Counted from the stretch's first letter, positions 23,904 to 32,251 are shown. The stretch is DNA of 64,000 bases from an uncultured Elusimicrobium sp. (GCA_902794125.1 CADBFX010000001.1:26371-90370), one strand, 5' to 3'. Notes: generated from the sequence alone by a model not told the origin. A program made the numbers and translations.

Positions 23904-24233
23904 ATGGAATTTAAAATCGGACAAAAATTAACTAAAGATAATTATACCCCGGCGGCCATTTGGTGTGCTAGCCATCAATGCAGCATTGAAAAACGGGCGG
24001 ACGGGTACTACATTGTACCGGCAAAAGTCGTTCCCTTGCCACTCCCCAGCCAACGCGAGCAAGTATTGGCGCAATTAACTGTTATTGATGCAAAAACAAT
24101 TCGTGCGTTGCGGGCCATGAGTGCCGGTGTGGGTATGCAAGAAGATAAAAACCAACTGGAAATGTTGGAAGCCCAAGCCGCCGGTCTGCGGGCACAACTA
24201 AAACAACTTCAGCAAGATGAGGCAGCCGTATGA
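23904..24233 (+). CDS. Small tail-fibre-associated or assembly protein
   Basis: 109 aa, Shine-Dalgarno AAGGAG before ATG. N-terminal domain DNYTPAAIWCASHQCSIEKR (Cys pair) and DGYYIVPAKVVPLPLP, then a charged helix REQVLAQLTVIDAKTIRALR ending in a coiled coil (LEAQAAGLRAQLKQLQQDE). Small proteins of this layout, with a final helix that contains I-D-x-K-x-x-R-A-x-R, follow tail fibre genes in many phages. Role unknown. It overlaps the next gene by 4 bases (ATGA). Confidence 0.65.
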   Translation: MEFKIGQKLTKDNYTPAAIWCASHQCSIEKRADGYYIVPAKVVPLPLPSQREQVLAQLTVIDAKTIRALRAMSAGVGMQEDKNQLEMLEAQAAGLRAQLKQLQQDEAAV

Positions 24234-24442
24234 TACCGGACGTAATAGGTGTTACCTGGAAAGAAATTCTAGTGGTTGCATTTATGGCGGGGGGAGTATG
24301 GTTTGAATTAAAGGCCATCCGGCGTGATATTAAACGTTTGGAACAAAAGCAAGATAAATACAACAACTTGCAGGAACGTACGCACCTGTTGGAATTGTGG
24401 CGGCAAGAGCACGAGGAAAAATCGTCCCATGCCCGTATTTAG
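24230..24442 (+). CDS. Small single-helix membrane protein with coiled coil
   Basis: 70 aa: one membrane helix (residues 5-24, VIGVTWKEILVVAFMAGGVW) followed by a charged helix (ELKAIRRDIKRLEQKQDKYN onward). Starts at an ATGA overlap with the preceding gene and overlaps the endolysin start by 14 bases, so it belongs to the lysis cassette. The layout fits a pinholin, holin regulator or spanin-like protein. The exact role cannot be told. Confidence 0.6.
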   Translation: MIPDVIGVTWKEILVVAFMAGGVWFELKAIRRDIKRLEQKQDKYNNLQERTHLLELWRQEHEEKSSHARI

Positions 24443-24818
24443 CGCACGTTCCTTGGCCCGGTTGGAAACCTGCCACGCGGATTTGCAAACCGTCTGCCGG
24501 GAACTGATTCGTCAGTACGACTTTTGCGTGCTGGAAGGTCATCGCGGTCCGGTGGCGCAGCAAGCAGCTTTTGAGATGGGAAAAAGCCGCTTGCAATACC
24601 CGCACAGTGCACATAACAAAACGCCTTCGCTTGCGGTAGATATTGCTCCGTATCCAGTGGATTGGAACGATATATCCCGCTTTCGCGAAATGATTATCCG
24701 CTTTGATGCGCTGGCTTGTTTGTTGCGCCGGCAAGGGCGCATTAGCAATCGGTTTGTGTACGGCGGATATTGGCCGAGCTTACAAGATTGGCCTCATATA
24801 GAAATTAAGGAGAAATAA
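24429..24818 (+). CDS. Endolysin, M15-type peptidase
   Basis: 129 aa from the ATG at 24429; upstream frames lack a Shine-Dalgarno, and GAGGA sits at a usable distance. LEGHRGPVAQQAAFEMGKSR, then SAHNKTPSLAVDIAPYPVDW and a final WPHIEIKEK carry the zinc site of the M15 family (His in SAHN, Asp in VDIAP, His in WPHIE). These enzymes cut L-Ala-D-Glu or D-Ala bonds in peptidoglycan stem peptides and lyse the host at the end of infection. There is no signal peptide, so release depends on the neighbouring holin. Short but complete for the family. Confidence 0.85.
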   Translation: MPVFSARSLARLETCHADLQTVCRELIRQYDFCVLEGHRGPVAQQAAFEMGKSRLQYPHSAHNKTPSLAVDIAPYPVDWNDISRFREMIIRFDALACLLRRQGRISNRFVYGGYWPSLQDWPHIEIKEK

Positions 24819-24819
24819 A

Positions 24820-25011
24820 ATGGAATGGTTACAAACTCATACGGAAACAGTATTGCAATTATTGGGAGCAGTGGTAGCGTTGGCCACAATTATTGTCAAA
24901 CTGACCCCTACGGCGGCAGATGATACGGCGCTGGCCAATCTAATAAAGGTGCTGTCTGCTTTTTCGTTGTGTAATGCCGACGGTTCTTTTATCGGCCGGG
25001 GGGAAAAATAA
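24820..25011 (+). CDS. Putative holin
   Basis: 63 aa with Shine-Dalgarno AAGGAG. One membrane helix (VLQLLGAVVALATIIVKLTP, residues 11-30) and a short C-terminal amphipathic part with TAADDTALANLIKVLSAFSL. Small proteins with this IVKLTPTxxDD pattern sit beside endolysins in many prophages. It would form membrane holes that let the M15 endolysin reach the peptidoglycan. Located between endolysin and spanin, overlapping the latter by one base. Confidence 0.68.
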   Translation: MEWLQTHTETVLQLLGAVVALATIIVKLTPTAADDTALANLIKVLSAFSLCNADGSFIGRGEK

Positions 25012-25214
25012 TGGGACATATTACAGCTATGGGGCTGGAAATACTGGCAGTAGCTATCTGTGCGTACGTGGCAGGATACCAACGGGCCCTGCTGACCCGT
25101 TTTCGCGAGGAGCAAAAAGCAAATGAGCAATTGGAAAATGTATGGGAGCGCGTGCATGATTTGCCTGCTGATGTGGTGCGCCAATGCTTGCAGCCGCCTG
25201 CCCGTCAAAAATAA
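25011..25214 (+). CDS. Rz-like inner-membrane spanin
   Basis: 67 aa: one N-terminal helix (MGLEILAVAICAYVAGYQRA), a charged coiled coil (LLTRFREEQKANEQLENVWE), then RVHDLPADVVRQCLQPPARQ. The helix/coiled-coil/DLP-x-x-x-V-x-x-x-L layout is that of i-spanins and DUF2681-like proteins that follow holins. A second frame inside it encodes a candidate o-spanin. It would act with that partner to fuse inner and outer membranes at lysis. Confidence 0.68.
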   Translation: MGHITAMGLEILAVAICAYVAGYQRALLTRFREEQKANEQLENVWERVHDLPADVVRQCLQPPARQK

Positions 25215-25353
25215 ATCTGCTTGGTGTCGGTCATCCTTTGACAGAAACGACCCGGGTTTAATGAGTTTATCGGAACAAAACCAACGGGCTATATTAACGA
25301 TAGAAGTGTTGTGTGGGCGAATACAATTACCCAAACAAAAAACCCAGCCTTAA
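25123..25353 (+). CDS. Candidate Rz1-like outer-membrane spanin, overlapping frame
   Basis: 76 aa in the +1 frame relative to the i-spanin gene, starting inside it. The N-terminus MSNWKMYGSACMICLLMWCA ends in ANAC, an acceptable lipobox. The C-terminal DPGLMSLSEQNQRAILTIEV-LCG resembles the Ls-x-x-x-x-xIl end of Rz1/LysC-type lipoproteins. Overlapping or embedded Rz/Rz1 genes in different frames are typical of phages of Gram-negative hosts. There is no strong Shine-Dalgarno before the ATG and the lipobox is imperfect, so the call is moderate. Confidence 0.48.
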   Translation: MSNWKMYGSACMICLLMWCANACSRLPVKNKSAWCRSSFDRNDPGLMSLSEQNQRAILTIEVLCGRIQLPKQKTQP

Positions 25354-25370
25354 AAGCTGGGTTTTTTATT
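25341..25370 (+). terminator. Terminator at the right end of the phage cluster
   Basis: AACCCAGC/GCTGGGTT stem (25341-25348 with 25355-25362) followed by TTTTTATT. It overlaps the stop codon of the spanin frame. The minus-strand side also has a T-run, so it serves the convergent pilin gene as well. Confidence 0.88.
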
Positions 25371-25384
25371 GAAACACATTTAGA

Positions 25385-25912
25385 TTAGAAGTTATTGTTT
25401 TTATTCCCCGTGATAGCGGAACAGTATTTGGTGGAAGCGGAATCCGAACTACCCAAGGCGTTGTCTTCGGTGGTTGTAGAGGTATTCGTTCCACATTTGC
25501 GCACAGACGTAACCGTTCCATCGTCTCCTTCCGTTAAGATGGTTTTCAAGGTATATTTGCCTTGGGCGGCAGATAAATCTCTCCGTTCAGCCACAATTAC
25601 GAATTTGCTTCCGCTCGCCCCGTTTAGCGGCCCCATCTTTACCTTAAAGTTTTTTCCGCCATAATCATTATCCGCCACTTTCGGAACTTCTACGTCCAAG
25701 TAGGCAAAACTGCTGGGCCATTCATCTTTTTGCAGACGGTGGCGTTGGGCAGCATTAGAAATTGCGTCCATTAACGTCAAGGCTTCTGCCGAGCGTGATT
25801 TTTCAACAGCCGTAGTATATTGGGGCAAAGCAACCGCTGATAAAATTCCTACGATTAACACTACGACCAATAGTTCAATTAATGTAAAACCAGAATTATT
25901 TTGTTTATGCAT
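25385..25912 (-). CDS. Type IV pilin-like protein
   Basis: 175 aa, Shine-Dalgarno GAGGAG. Class III signal: a short basic leader MHKQNNSG, then FTLIELLVVVLIVGILSAVA, with Glu at +5 of the mature protein, so it is a substrate of prepilin peptidase PilD. The mature part has a long amphipathic helix (YTTAVEKSRSAEALTLMDAI) and a short globular domain with two Cys near the end (RKCGTN and KYCSAI), the usual disulfide loop. It lies directly beyond the phage cluster. It could be a pilus subunit, minor pilin or secretion pseudopilin. Confidence 0.9.
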   Translation of the reverse strand: MHKQNNSGFTLIELLVVVLIVGILSAVALPQYTTAVEKSRSAEALTLMDAISNAAQRHRLQKDEWPSSFAYLDVEVPKVADNDYGGKNFKVKMGPLNGASGSKFVIVAERRDLSAAQGKYTLKTILTEGDDGTVTSVRKCGTNTSTTTEDNALGSSDSASTKYCSAITGNKNNNF

Positions 25913-26019
25913 AGATTCTCCTCATACTATAAACCTACTTTAAATAGTATAGCAAAAAATCGACAAAAGACAAGCCTATACCAATGAAAAATAAACTTTT
26001 ACGTTTGCGCTACTAAACC

Positions 26020-27585
26020 TTACTGAACGGACTTTAGCGGTGAGGCCATCCGTCGGCTGAAAAGTAAAATCAGTAATACCGGGGCGACCAAGAAAGTGTA
26101 GAAAAAGAAGCGGCCGGCATCTGCAATTCCGGATAACAACAATACGGTTCCAAAATTATAACTAAACAGAGGGATTACAAATAATATATTTTTCCAATAT
26201 TTGCGAGCCGTGCATTTTGCACAAACGGCGAGTATTAACAATAGATGCATCATCCCAACATATACCCAAAGCGGGGCAAACAATACGCTACACAGACGGG
26301 TGTAATAATATCCCCATAAACGTAGCTCTGGCACACCTTTTTGAGAAATACCATATTTATTCCCCGTAATAATTGGGAAAAACGGCGCAGGAGCCTCATC
26401 CAAAACGGAATAAACCGTAGCAGTAGTTTTTATAAATTCTTTAGCAGCTACTTTAGGCGATTGTTTAAAACAACGTCCAAAAATCCGCAGTACCTTTTTG
26501 ACTCCGTATTCTTCAATGATTTGGTTATTGGTGCCCGGTAGGAATTTGATACTGTTGTAACCGTAAGCAAAAGCGGCCGGGTATGTTTCCGGGTTGGCTA
26601 CCGCATAAATAAACTCACGGGTTTGTGTGTCCATGGATGTCTGGTCGTAGGCGGCCACCGCACTAATGACGGACATCGGCAATCCCAGCATCTCTGCCCG
26701 GCGTTGGGGAGCAGGTTGTACCTGTAAAACCGGAAACAAGATCCACTTTGTAAGAAGGCATAACCCGATGACCGATAAAAAAATCGCCGTGGCGCGTTTA
26801 CGGGTCGTGAAAAAGAAAAGTCCCAGCAAAAACGGTATAGTAAATAAAACGGCGTTATGGCGAAGAAGTGTGGTAATAGCCAAAAGTAAAACAAGATAGC
26901 ATGCGCGGCGGTTATCAGCCAGCCATTGACCGTTTGTAAAATGAATATGCAAAGCACCCGTTGTTAAGAAGAGGGTGAATATGGCAAACAGAGTGTCTTT
27001 CCAGGGGGACATGGCCATATTCCCTGTTTGTGGGTTTAGCAAAATAAACGCCAATAAAACAAATGCGACAGTTGGGCTTACATATTTTTCAACCGTTTGG
27101 CATGCATACCCGATCGCGGCGGAGAAACATAGAATTTGAAATAAGATGATAGACCCTATCCAGCCTTGTGCTAAAAATAAGGGTAATTTAAAAGAAATCA
27201 AAGTTGCCACTACCGGGTGCCAATCGTTATAACGGTTGAGGAGTACCTGTTCGTATTGATTAAAATTGTCCGGGGTGAATCCGCCCGGATAATAAGCTGC
27301 CCAGTAGATTAGAAAAATAAGAAGCGGCAGCCCGTAAAATAACGTGTTGTAAACAGGTTTATGGGGGTGCGAAACAATGGGAATGTACAATTTTTTAGCT
27401 TTGGCAAGTAGTAACGGGGCAATGATAATTGCGAAAAAAGCGGCCAAAAATACTGAGCGAAATATTCCCGAACAAGTAGCACTAACCAAAAACAAGTGTG
27501 CGGCCAGTATACCGGTTACATACAGAGTAAAAACAAATTGCCCGATATCCCAAGGGGTATTTAGATGGGAATAAATTTTTTTCAC
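26020..27585 (-). CDS. Polytopic membrane protein, GT-C-glycosyltransferase-like
   Basis: 521 aa, about 11-12 membrane helices, starting at GTG 27585 (Shine-Dalgarno CGGAG). After helix 3 comes the periplasmic loop YYPGGFTPDNFNQYEQVLLN followed by DWHPVVATLI. An acidic motif in the first periplasmic loop followed by DWHP is typical of GT-C enzymes and the DUF6020 family that use polyprenyl-phosphate sugars. A large loop near residues 300-420 carries PETYPAAFAYGY and LDEAPAPFFPII. It could act on O-antigen or glycan; the family assignment is by layout. Monocistronic. Confidence 0.7.
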   Translation of the reverse strand: MKKIYSHLNTPWDIGQFVFTLYVTGILAAHLFLVSATCSGIFRSVFLAAFFAIIIAPLLLAKAKKLYIPIVSHPHKPVYNTLFYGLPLLIFLIYWAAYYPGGFTPDNFNQYEQVLLNRYNDWHPVVATLISFKLPLFLAQGWIGSIILFQILCFSAAIGYACQTVEKYVSPTVAFVLLAFILLNPQTGNMAMSPWKDTLFAIFTLFLTTGALHIHFTNGQWLADNRRACYLVLLLAITTLLRHNAVLFTIPFLLGLFFFTTRKRATAIFLSVIGLCLLTKWILFPVLQVQPAPQRRAEMLGLPMSVISAVAAYDQTSMDTQTREFIYAVANPETYPAAFAYGYNSIKFLPGTNNQIIEEYGVKKVLRIFGRCFKQSPKVAAKEFIKTTATVYSVLDEAPAPFFPIITGNKYGISQKGVPELRLWGYYYTRLCSVLFAPLWVYVGMMHLLLILAVCAKCTARKYWKNILFVIPLFSYNFGTVLLLSGIADAGRFFFYTFLVAPVLLILLFSRRMASPLKSVQ

Positions 27586-27727
27586 AATTTAACTCCGAAA
27601 AATTAACTAGTAACAGTATATCATAATTTGTCAGATGAAAAAGTGACAAACGCTAAACCGCGCCAAGGAGTTTTTCTGTTAAAGCATGTTGTCGGTTGTT
27701 TCCCAGCTCAGAATAACCTTAATTTAA

Positions 27728-27733
27728 TATAAT
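27728..27733 (+). promoter_or_regulatory. -10 hexamer of the tolC-macA-macB operon
   Basis: TATAAT ends 7 bases before the ATG at 27741 with no Shine-Dalgarno between, so the operon mRNA is probably leaderless. Confidence 0.5.
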
Positions 27734-27740
27734 AAACAAT

Positions 27741-29090
27741 ATGAAAGCTAATTTGTTTATCGGTTTATTTTTGTTTAGTGCACTGACCGTCCAGGGAACT
27801 ACGTTTACGGTGCAGAATGCTTTGGCTTCGGATGAGCCACCTCAAACAAACTTCACGCTGGACTCGTTTACCCGGCAGTATTTACGCAAATCTCCGAAAG
27901 TAGCGTCCCAAAAGAACACGCTCTTAAATGCCCGTGCAACCTATCAAAATGCGTTTACGGAAGCGTTCCTGCCATCTTTTTCTGTGTCGGCTACGGCTGA
28001 TAAAACCTACACACGTCCGGACAATATCCACTCGTGGAATGAATTTCGGCATTTTGATTCCAATGCAAATGCTTCCGGCTCGTGGAATTTGCTTAACAGC
28101 GGCAAGGATAGATTGGCTTATCAAAACGCATCTTTGACGTACGAAATAGCTCAAATAGCGTTTGATGCGTTCATGCAGGAAACCGTGTTGTCGGCTGTAA
28201 AAATGTATTACGATTTGCTGTTAAATCAGAAGTTAGTGGAAGTGTATCAGGCGGATTTGGAGATTAACCGCAAGCAATACGAACAGGACAAAGTGCTCTA
28301 CGATAATGGACTCAAAACCCGTTCGGATTTGTTATCCAGCGAAACGAACTACCGCTCCAGCCAGTTGTCTTTATTTTCTGCTCAGAACGATTATGCAAAT
28401 GCCTTGACTGCTTTTAACATTGCGTTAAACCAACCCACGGAAACGGAAATCACGTTAGATGAAACCTTAGATAAAACAGTCACGCCGCTGCCGTCCTTGG
28501 ATACCGATTTAACAAATGCCTTAGCACACCGTCACGATGTGCGGGAACGTCGTTTGCTGCTCAAGCAGCAGGATATTGCATTTAAGCAGGGCAAACTAAA
28601 CACATTGCCGTCTTTGTTTGTGGACTTGTTCGGTTCTACCGGACGGGGCCTTAACGGGCACGAACTGTGGAATTATAACTACGGAGTGGCTGCTGGAGTT
28701 ACGTTTGATTTAGGGTTTTTCTACGTAGATAAATACCGTACCCGGCAGAATTTGGCCCGTACCCATGAAAACGCACAGCTGGACTTTGAACAATTTTTGC
28801 GTTCCATGCGTGATGACGTCGTGCAGACCCGCAACGCGTTAGCTCTTAAAATGCAAAGTATGGAAATATCGGACCTACGTTTGCAGGCGGCTACTCAAAA
28901 GTTTGAAGCTACGCAAACAAAGTATAAGAACGGGCTCATGAGTGCTACGGATTTGACGGTAGCCCAGCAAGCTATGGTATCGGCACAGATTGAACACGCC
29001 CGCTTACTAACAGATTTGGAAATTACGAAGTTGCGTTATCAATACGCGATTGGTCAGAACATTTTTGAATATACGTTGGAGGATTTATAA
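27741..29090 (+). CDS. TolC-family outer-membrane efflux protein
   Basis: 449 aa with a Sec signal peptide (MKANLFIGLFLFSALTVQGT). The two-repeat TolC plan is visible: first repeat with LPSFSVSATADKTYTR, LLNSGKDRLAYQNASLTYEI and YQADLEINRKQYEQDKVLYD followed by NGLKTRSDLLSSETNYRSSQ; second repeat with LPSLFVDLFGS, YGVAAGVTFDLGFF and KYKNGLMSATDLTVAQQAMV. It forms the trimeric outer-membrane channel of the exporter encoded with it. The stop overlaps the next start by one base. Confidence 0.93.
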   Translation: MKANLFIGLFLFSALTVQGTTFTVQNALASDEPPQTNFTLDSFTRQYLRKSPKVASQKNTLLNARATYQNAFTEAFLPSFSVSATADKTYTRPDNIHSWNEFRHFDSNANASGSWNLLNSGKDRLAYQNASLTYEIAQIAFDAFMQETVLSAVKMYYDLLLNQKLVEVYQADLEINRKQYEQDKVLYDNGLKTRSDLLSSETNYRSSQLSLFSAQNDYANALTAFNIALNQPTETEITLDETLDKTVTPLPSLDTDLTNALAHRHDVRERRLLLKQQDIAFKQGKLNTLPSLFVDLFGSTGRGLNGHELWNYNYGVAAGVTFDLGFFYVDKYRTRQNLARTHENAQLDFEQFLRSMRDDVVQTRNALALKMQSMEISDLRLQAATQKFEATQTKYKNGLMSATDLTVAQQAMVSAQIEHARLLTDLEITKLRYQYAIGQNIFEYTLEDL

Positions 29091-30064
29091 TGAAACGCTT
29101 TTGTAAGAAGCACTGGAAGAAATTCGTATTTGTGGCGGTACTGGCCGGAGTATTGACCGCCGTGTGGTTTTACGGAGCCAAGCCGCTCATTGCCAAAATT
29201 AAAGGCCAAGTCATTAACCCCGATGACATTGTAACGGTTAAAAAGGACAAAGTGGAAGTATTGTTTACAGGTTCCGGCACGGTTACAGCCAAGCAAGACG
29301 TAAAGGTTACTTCCAAACCAAGCGGTATTTTGAAAGCCGTCTACGTAAAGGAAGGCGATTTTGTGAAGAAGGGGCAACAAGTGGGCCTTATCAAACCGGG
29401 CCGTAATGAATTTGAAGATTACAAACCAATGCCTATTTACACCGAGGCATCCGGAACGGTTATTAAATGTGTAGGCAGTAACGATTATAATAAAAGTTTA
29501 GCCGATAAAGATTTATCCTTGCCGCGTTTGGGTACTTTCTTACAAGGCAGCTACGATAACGCTGAAAATGCCACTTGCTTTTTACGGGTAGTCAATATGG
29601 ACTCGCTCTTAATTTCCACGTATGTGACCGAAGCACAAGTGATGAAGCTAAAACCGGGGATGCCCGTAGATGTAACTATTCGGGCACTAGGCGATAATGC
29701 TCCGAAACTAAAAGGCAAAATCTCGCACGTATCTTCCCAAAGCGAAGCGACCGGGCGTTGGGGCGATAGTTCCGGTTTCTTGGTAATTACGGAGTTGGTA
29801 AATCCGGACAAACAAATTTTACTGGGTGTGAGTGCAGAAATGAGTGTGGCGATTGACAAAAAGGAAGATGTACTCACTATCCCGGCTAATGCCCTATTTG
29901 AAAAAGACGGAAAGAATTATGCCTTTAAGGTAACAGGTAAGGACAAGGCCGAGAAAGTAGAAATTGAAATCGGTCTTACCAGTGATAAAAATGTGGAAGT
30001 AACAAAGGGCCTTGCGGAGAACGACCAAGTTTTAACTACCCTTCCGTACGGGGAATCATGGTAA
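29090..30064 (+). CDS. Periplasmic adaptor (MacA/HlyD family)
   Basis: 324 aa. One membrane anchor (FVFVAVLAGVLTAVWFYGAK, residues 13-33), then a barrel/lipoyl half VTSKPSGILKAVYVKEGDFV-KKGQQV, the second lipoyl half TEASGTVIKCVGSNDY, a beta-barrel and a membrane-proximal domain (ITELVNPDKQILLGVSAEMS, DVLTIPANALFEKDGKNYAF). The usual long coiled-coil hairpin between lipoyl halves is missing or very short. It links the inner-membrane ABC permease to the TolC channel. It overlaps the ATPase gene by 7 bases. Confidence 0.9.
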   Translation: MKRFCKKHWKKFVFVAVLAGVLTAVWFYGAKPLIAKIKGQVINPDDIVTVKKDKVEVLFTGSGTVTAKQDVKVTSKPSGILKAVYVKEGDFVKKGQQVGLIKPGRNEFEDYKPMPIYTEASGTVIKCVGSNDYNKSLADKDLSLPRLGTFLQGSYDNAENATCFLRVVNMDSLLISTYVTEAQVMKLKPGMPVDVTIRALGDNAPKLKGKISHVSSQSEATGRWGDSSGFLVITELVNPDKQILLGVSAEMSVAIDKKEDVLTIPANALFEKDGKNYAFKVTGKDKAEKVEIEIGLTSDKNVEVTKGLAENDQVLTTLPYGESW

Positions 30065-30720
30065 TAGCGCAGTGTAAACAGCTCATCAAAATTTATCCCG
30101 GTGCACACGATTTTCGGGCACTGGATGAGGTGTCATTGTCTATTAAGCAAGGCGAATTTGTGTCTATTATGGGCCCTAGCGGATGCGGAAAAAGCACCTT
30201 GCTAAACATTTTGGGGTTGTTAGACGAACCAACAGCCGGGGAATATCTGTTAGAGGGCGTGCCGACCGCTAAGTTAAATGACGCCCGCCGCACCGAACTG
30301 CGCCGCAATTCAATCGGGTTTATCTTTCAATCGTTTAACTTGATGCCGCGCTTGTCGGTACTGGAAAACATTGCTTTACCTATGCGTTATAGTGATATGC
30401 CACGTGCAGACATTTTACCGCGTGCCCGGGAACTGGCCGTACGGGTTGGACTGGAAAAGAAATTGCACAGCACGCCTTTGCAGCTATCCGGCGGTCAATG
30501 CCAGCGTGTAGCGTGTGCTCGTTCGTTAGCCAATAATCCGTCTATCATTTTAGCCGATGAACCTACCGGGAATTTGGACTCCAAAGCCAGTGCCGATATT
30601 TTGGACTTACTGCAAGAGTTAAACAAAAACGGTATGACAATTATCATGGTAACCCACGACCCGAAAATTGCCGCAGGAACCCACCGTACAATTCACATGA
30701 AGGACGGTAAAATTATATGA
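30058..30720 (+). CDS. ABC transporter ATPase (MacB/LolD type)
   Basis: 220 aa. Walker A GPSGCGKST (near 38-46), Q-loop IGFIFQSFNLMP, signature LQLSGGQCQRVACARSLA, Walker B IILADEPTGNLDSK and H-loop IIMVTHDPKIAA are all intact. The LDEPTAGEYLLEGV-type linker and the TGNLD box are typical of the MacB/LolD/FtsE branch. It powers the MacB-type permease encoded next; start overlaps macA and stop overlaps the permease by 4 bases. Confidence 0.94.
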   Translation: MVIAQCKQLIKIYPGAHDFRALDEVSLSIKQGEFVSIMGPSGCGKSTLLNILGLLDEPTAGEYLLEGVPTAKLNDARRTELRRNSIGFIFQSFNLMPRLSVLENIALPMRYSDMPRADILPRARELAVRVGLEKKLHSTPLQLSGGQCQRVACARSLANNPSIILADEPTGNLDSKASADILDLLQELNKNGMTIIMVTHDPKIAAGTHRTIHMKDGKII

Positions 30721-31985
30721 GACTCCCGGATTTAATGGCTACTGGTTGGACGGAGATTTGGGCGCACAAGATGCGGAGTTTCCTAAGTTTCTTTGCTATT
30801 GCCATTGGGATTGCCACGTTCTTTTATACGCTTAGTGTACTAAGTCAAAGTTACCGTAGGATTGGACGTACTGCCGAAGTCGCCGGGAAAGGACGGGTGG
30901 AAACTCGCACCAATCATCCGTTGACCGTAGTACAGTACAAAGATTTGAAAGAGAGATTGCCAGCGGGAAGTTCTCTTGCCTTTACAAGTGATGATTACAA
31001 CGTGCAAGAAGGTTGGTGGAACTCATTGTATCACAAAGGGAATCAACTGGTAGGAGCTACCGTATACGGGGTTTTGCCTTCATTTAAGGAATCGGACTTT
31101 GTGTATCGTTTGGAAGGCCGCTTTATCAATTGGCAAGATGTGGAAAACAAACATCGCGTGATTGTGCTTACAGTATTTCCCCGTGAAGTGAAGAAGTCCA
31201 AACGACGTTTCTGGTGGGATAATGTAGACGAGCATATTCAAAAGGTCAAAGAGTATTCAGAGCATCATCACTTACTACATCAACAAGTAGTGCTTCATAA
31301 TCAAACGTTTACCGTGGTGGGTATTTTGCATTTGCCTACGGAGAATGATGACGTTCGCTTGTCACGCAATCGTGAATGGCGGCCCACGTTATATATACCG
31401 TATACCACTTGGTATGACCTATATCCGGATGAAAATGACAAACGTCCGGTTGATATTCGGGTGGTAACGGGAAAAGAGTCTACCGCTCACACAGCTGGTG
31501 GCACTCTTACCAGTTATTTGCGCTCTCAATTCGGCCCTGATGAGAAACCAGAGATAGAGTTCTTCCATGAGAAGATAGAAGAACGCCTCAAAGAAGCCCG
31601 CAAGTCCTTAAACAATATGCTGTTTATGGGTATTATAGCGATGATTGCGGGCGGTATCGGTATCATGAACGTAACCATGGCGGTTATCTTCTCCCGCACC
31701 AAAGAAATCGGTATTCGCCGGGCCTTAGGGGCATCCCGTAAAGACATCCTATTTCAATTCGTAGTAGAAGCGATGCTCTTGGGCTTATGTGGAGCCATAG
31801 CGGGAATGATTTTGGGTTACCTGGCCGTACTGCACTTGGCCGAAGACACGAGCCAAATGACTTTCTCGTGGTGGGTCGTGGCAGGTTCTATTTTAATTGC
31901 ACTCGTAACCAGTTTCTTATTTGCTTTGTATCCGGCATGGCAAGCTGCCAAACTCAAACCCGTTGATGCTCTTAAAAATGAGTAG
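30717..31985 (+). CDS. MacB-type ABC permease
   Basis: 422 aa, four membrane helices in the mechanotransduction layout: helix 1 near 20-40 (MRSFLSFFAIAIGIATFFYT), a large periplasmic domain (45-300; MacB_PCD-like) and three C-terminal helices in the FtsX domain (NNMLFMGIIAMIAGGIGIMN, TKEIGIRRALGASRKDILFQ, then FALYPAWQAAKLKPVDALKN). The EIGIRRALGA coupling motif and final P-A-x-x-A-x-x-x-x-P-x-x-A-L are intact. With TolC and MacA it should pull substrate (macrolide, peptide, toxin or lipoprotein) out of the periplasm. The substrate is unknown. Confidence 0.94.
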   Translation: MRLPDLMATGWTEIWAHKMRSFLSFFAIAIGIATFFYTLSVLSQSYRRIGRTAEVAGKGRVETRTNHPLTVVQYKDLKERLPAGSSLAFTSDDYNVQEGWWNSLYHKGNQLVGATVYGVLPSFKESDFVYRLEGRFINWQDVENKHRVIVLTVFPREVKKSKRRFWWDNVDEHIQKVKEYSEHHHLLHQQVVLHNQTFTVVGILHLPTENDDVRLSRNREWRPTLYIPYTTWYDLYPDENDKRPVDIRVVTGKESTAHTAGGTLTSYLRSQFGPDEKPEIEFFHEKIEERLKEARKSLNNMLFMGIIAMIAGGIGIMNVTMAVIFSRTKEIGIRRALGASRKDILFQFVVEAMLLGLCGAIAGMILGYLAVLHLAEDTSQMTFSWWVVAGSILIALVTSFLFALYPAWQAAKLKPVDALKNE

Positions 31986-32006
31986 CACGTCGATCTTAAA
32001 AATGAA

Positions 32007-32030
32007 AAACCCGCCGAAAGGCGGGTTTTA
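32007..32030 (+). terminator. Terminator of the tolC-macAB operon
   Basis: AAACCCGCC (32007-32015) pairs with GGCGGGTTT (32020-32028) around GAAA. The tail is TTAAATT. Confidence 0.85.
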
Positions 32031-32251
32031 AATTCAGCCAAGACAGGACAATCGCCCTGTATAAATTTCCTGACGGAAATTTTGCCCGGGCCTGCCCTCG
32101 CGGTTTTTGCGTTGAGTTGGGAACTTTTTGTAAACAATTTTTTTGCTAGACGAGGCCGCAGCGCAGGAGCAATACTGGCGGGACGCGCCGGAGGCGGAGG
32201 TATGCGACTAAGCGAGAACGAAGTATAGCGGAAAAATAGGCAACAAAAAAA
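32031..32251. other. Non-coding interval with small hairpins
   Basis: Small inverted repeats stand close together: ACAGG/CCTGT (32043-32060), AAATTTCC/GGAAATTT around TGAC (32063-32082) and the palindrome GCCCGGGC (32084-32091). A GC-rich stretch follows (near 32150-32220). No open frame has support. It could be a small RNA or just the processed spacer downstream of the leftward tRNA-Thr. Confidence 0.35.

Noticed and set aside
10207..25384. att sites flanking the phage-like cluster
   Set aside because: Comparing the sequence around both flanking terminators by eye gave no direct repeat beyond a few bases. Neither tRNA in the window is adjacent to the cluster.
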